Assembly: GCA_937900305.1 (NCBI GenBank)
Contig: CALCCV010000602.1
Location: 1 to 5,930 of the forward strand
Source of the DNA: an uncultured Pseudobdellovibrionaceae bacterium
GTDB taxonomy: Bacteria; Bdellovibrionota; Bdellovibrionia; Bdellovibrionales; Bdellovibrionaceae
Length of the DNA stretch: 5,930 nt
Reading direction: 5' to 3'
Within the stretch, counting starts at the first letter, position 1; each line of letters opens with the position of its first letter. Shown here in pieces: positions 5,588 to 5,930 of the stretch. Under the pieces are notes generated by a model. That model did no database searches, had not been told where the DNA came from, and saw only the letters and a program-made list of their open reading frames with translations. The position numbers and the translations under genes are program-made.

Positions 5588-5930
5588 CCTCACAACCAGA
5601 CGAAATGGGTCGCTTACGTTTAATCGGATGGACTAAGGTTATTTGTGCTGACTTTTCGATATTTTCAATCAATTTTTATTCAAACTTTCAACTAAGGTAT
5701 TTATAGCTTTATGTTCTCGAAGCCGACGCCTCTTCTTTTGATGAGCCAGCATTGCGGACGCGATTGCGTCGATTTCATTGGACTCCAGATAAATTGAATC
5801 CAAAAGGTAGCGCAATGGGAGCCAAAATGACTTTATGTACAAAAATCATAAAAAATGTCGATCTCAATGTCCTGGTATTTTTGAACTAATTACCGCGTGA
5901 TAATTCTAGGTCCAAAAAAATAGCGCTTTA
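5574..5930. other. AT-rich region without a convincing gene
   Basis: No gene of normal length is present on either strand. The region holds short near-identical repeats: GTTTAATCCGAT (5552-5563) versus GTTTAATCGGAT (5618-5629), and ACTAAGGT at 5632-5639 and 5691-5698. It also has a 5-pair hairpin, GACGC-GATT-GCGTC (5757-5770), and tiny ORFs on both strands. A 33-codon plus-strand frame at 5605-5706 has no Shine-Dalgarno. This could be a decayed or rearranged segment at the cassette edge. Confidence 0.5.
5669..5842 (-). CDS. Doubtful 57-residue reverse-strand ORF or gene remnant
   Basis: Reading leftward from a TTG at 5842-5840 to TGA at 5671-5669 gives 57 residues with a protein-like composition: a hydrophobic start (SFWLPLRYLLDSIY), an acidic to Ala-rich helix (ESNEIDAIASAMLA) and a basic stretch (HQKKRRRLREHK). 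The frame is closed by TGA two codons upstream, there is no clear Shine-Dalgarno, and TTG is a weak start. It could be the surviving 3' end of a broken gene. No family is recognised. Confidence 0.2.
   Translation of the reverse strand: MYIKSFWLPLRYLLDSIYLESNEIDAIASAMLAHQKKRRRLREHKAINTLVESLNKN

Noticed and set aside
5552..5629. Integron attC site after the cassette
   Set aside because: The repeats do not fit the RYYYAAC/GTTRRRY core sites, and no integrase is visible.
5757..5770. GACGC-GATT-GCGTC hairpin as a terminator
   Set aside because: Only five pairs and no T-run on either side.
1..5930. tRNA, rRNA, CRISPR array, transposase or phage genes
   Set aside because: Looked for on both strands; no cloverleaf, regularly spaced repeats or mobile-element proteins were seen.

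Overview
The window carries the 5' part of a bacterial chaperone gene, two ordinary metabolic or envelope genes, and an AT-richer three-gene lipid-enzyme cassette that is the most interesting part. The organism looks like a Gram-negative bacterium: it has a bacterial Hsp90, an exported DUF2147 protein and Shine-Dalgarno-led genes. A proteobacterium or a relative of the old Deltaproteobacteria (for example Bdellovibrionota) would fit, but nothing in the sequence fixes the taxon.

Left part (1-2957). htpG runs leftward off the window edge; 473 codons of its N-terminal and middle region are present. A 154-base divergent spacer separates it from kynB (kynurenine formamidase, complete metal and catalytic residues). 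kynB is followed, 134 bases later, by an exported DUF2147 protein. That protein has a hexanucleotide-encoded Gln-x repeat between signal peptide and domain, and a G-quadruplex-type motif lies over its stop codon. kynB and the DUF2147 gene use C-ending codons heavily.

Middle (2958-3263). This gene-free stretch is where base composition changes. It holds a short tandem repeat, a dyad (ATGTC-N9-GACAT) and a possible -10 element in front of the cassette.

Right part (3264-5573). Three tightly packed co-directional genes are present: an SCD-type integral-membrane fatty acyl desaturase with all ten expected iron ligands; a small soluble ferritin-like protein whose E/ExxH/E/ExxH spacing matches acyl-ACP desaturase and AurF-type diiron enzymes; and a divergent patatin/cPLA2-like acyl hydrolase with an altered nucleophile elbow. 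The first two overlap, the third follows after 27 bases, and a 25-codon ORF with a strong Shine-Dalgarno begins 2 bases after the third stop. My inference is a lipid-modifying or fatty-acid-derived-product pathway: membrane desaturation, a second diiron oxidation, and acyl release or transfer. The product is unknown and I do not recognise this gene set as a named system.

Right end (5574-5930). No convincing gene is visible. The stretch has short inverted and direct repeats and small ORF remnants, which could mark the edge of a mobile or decaying segment.
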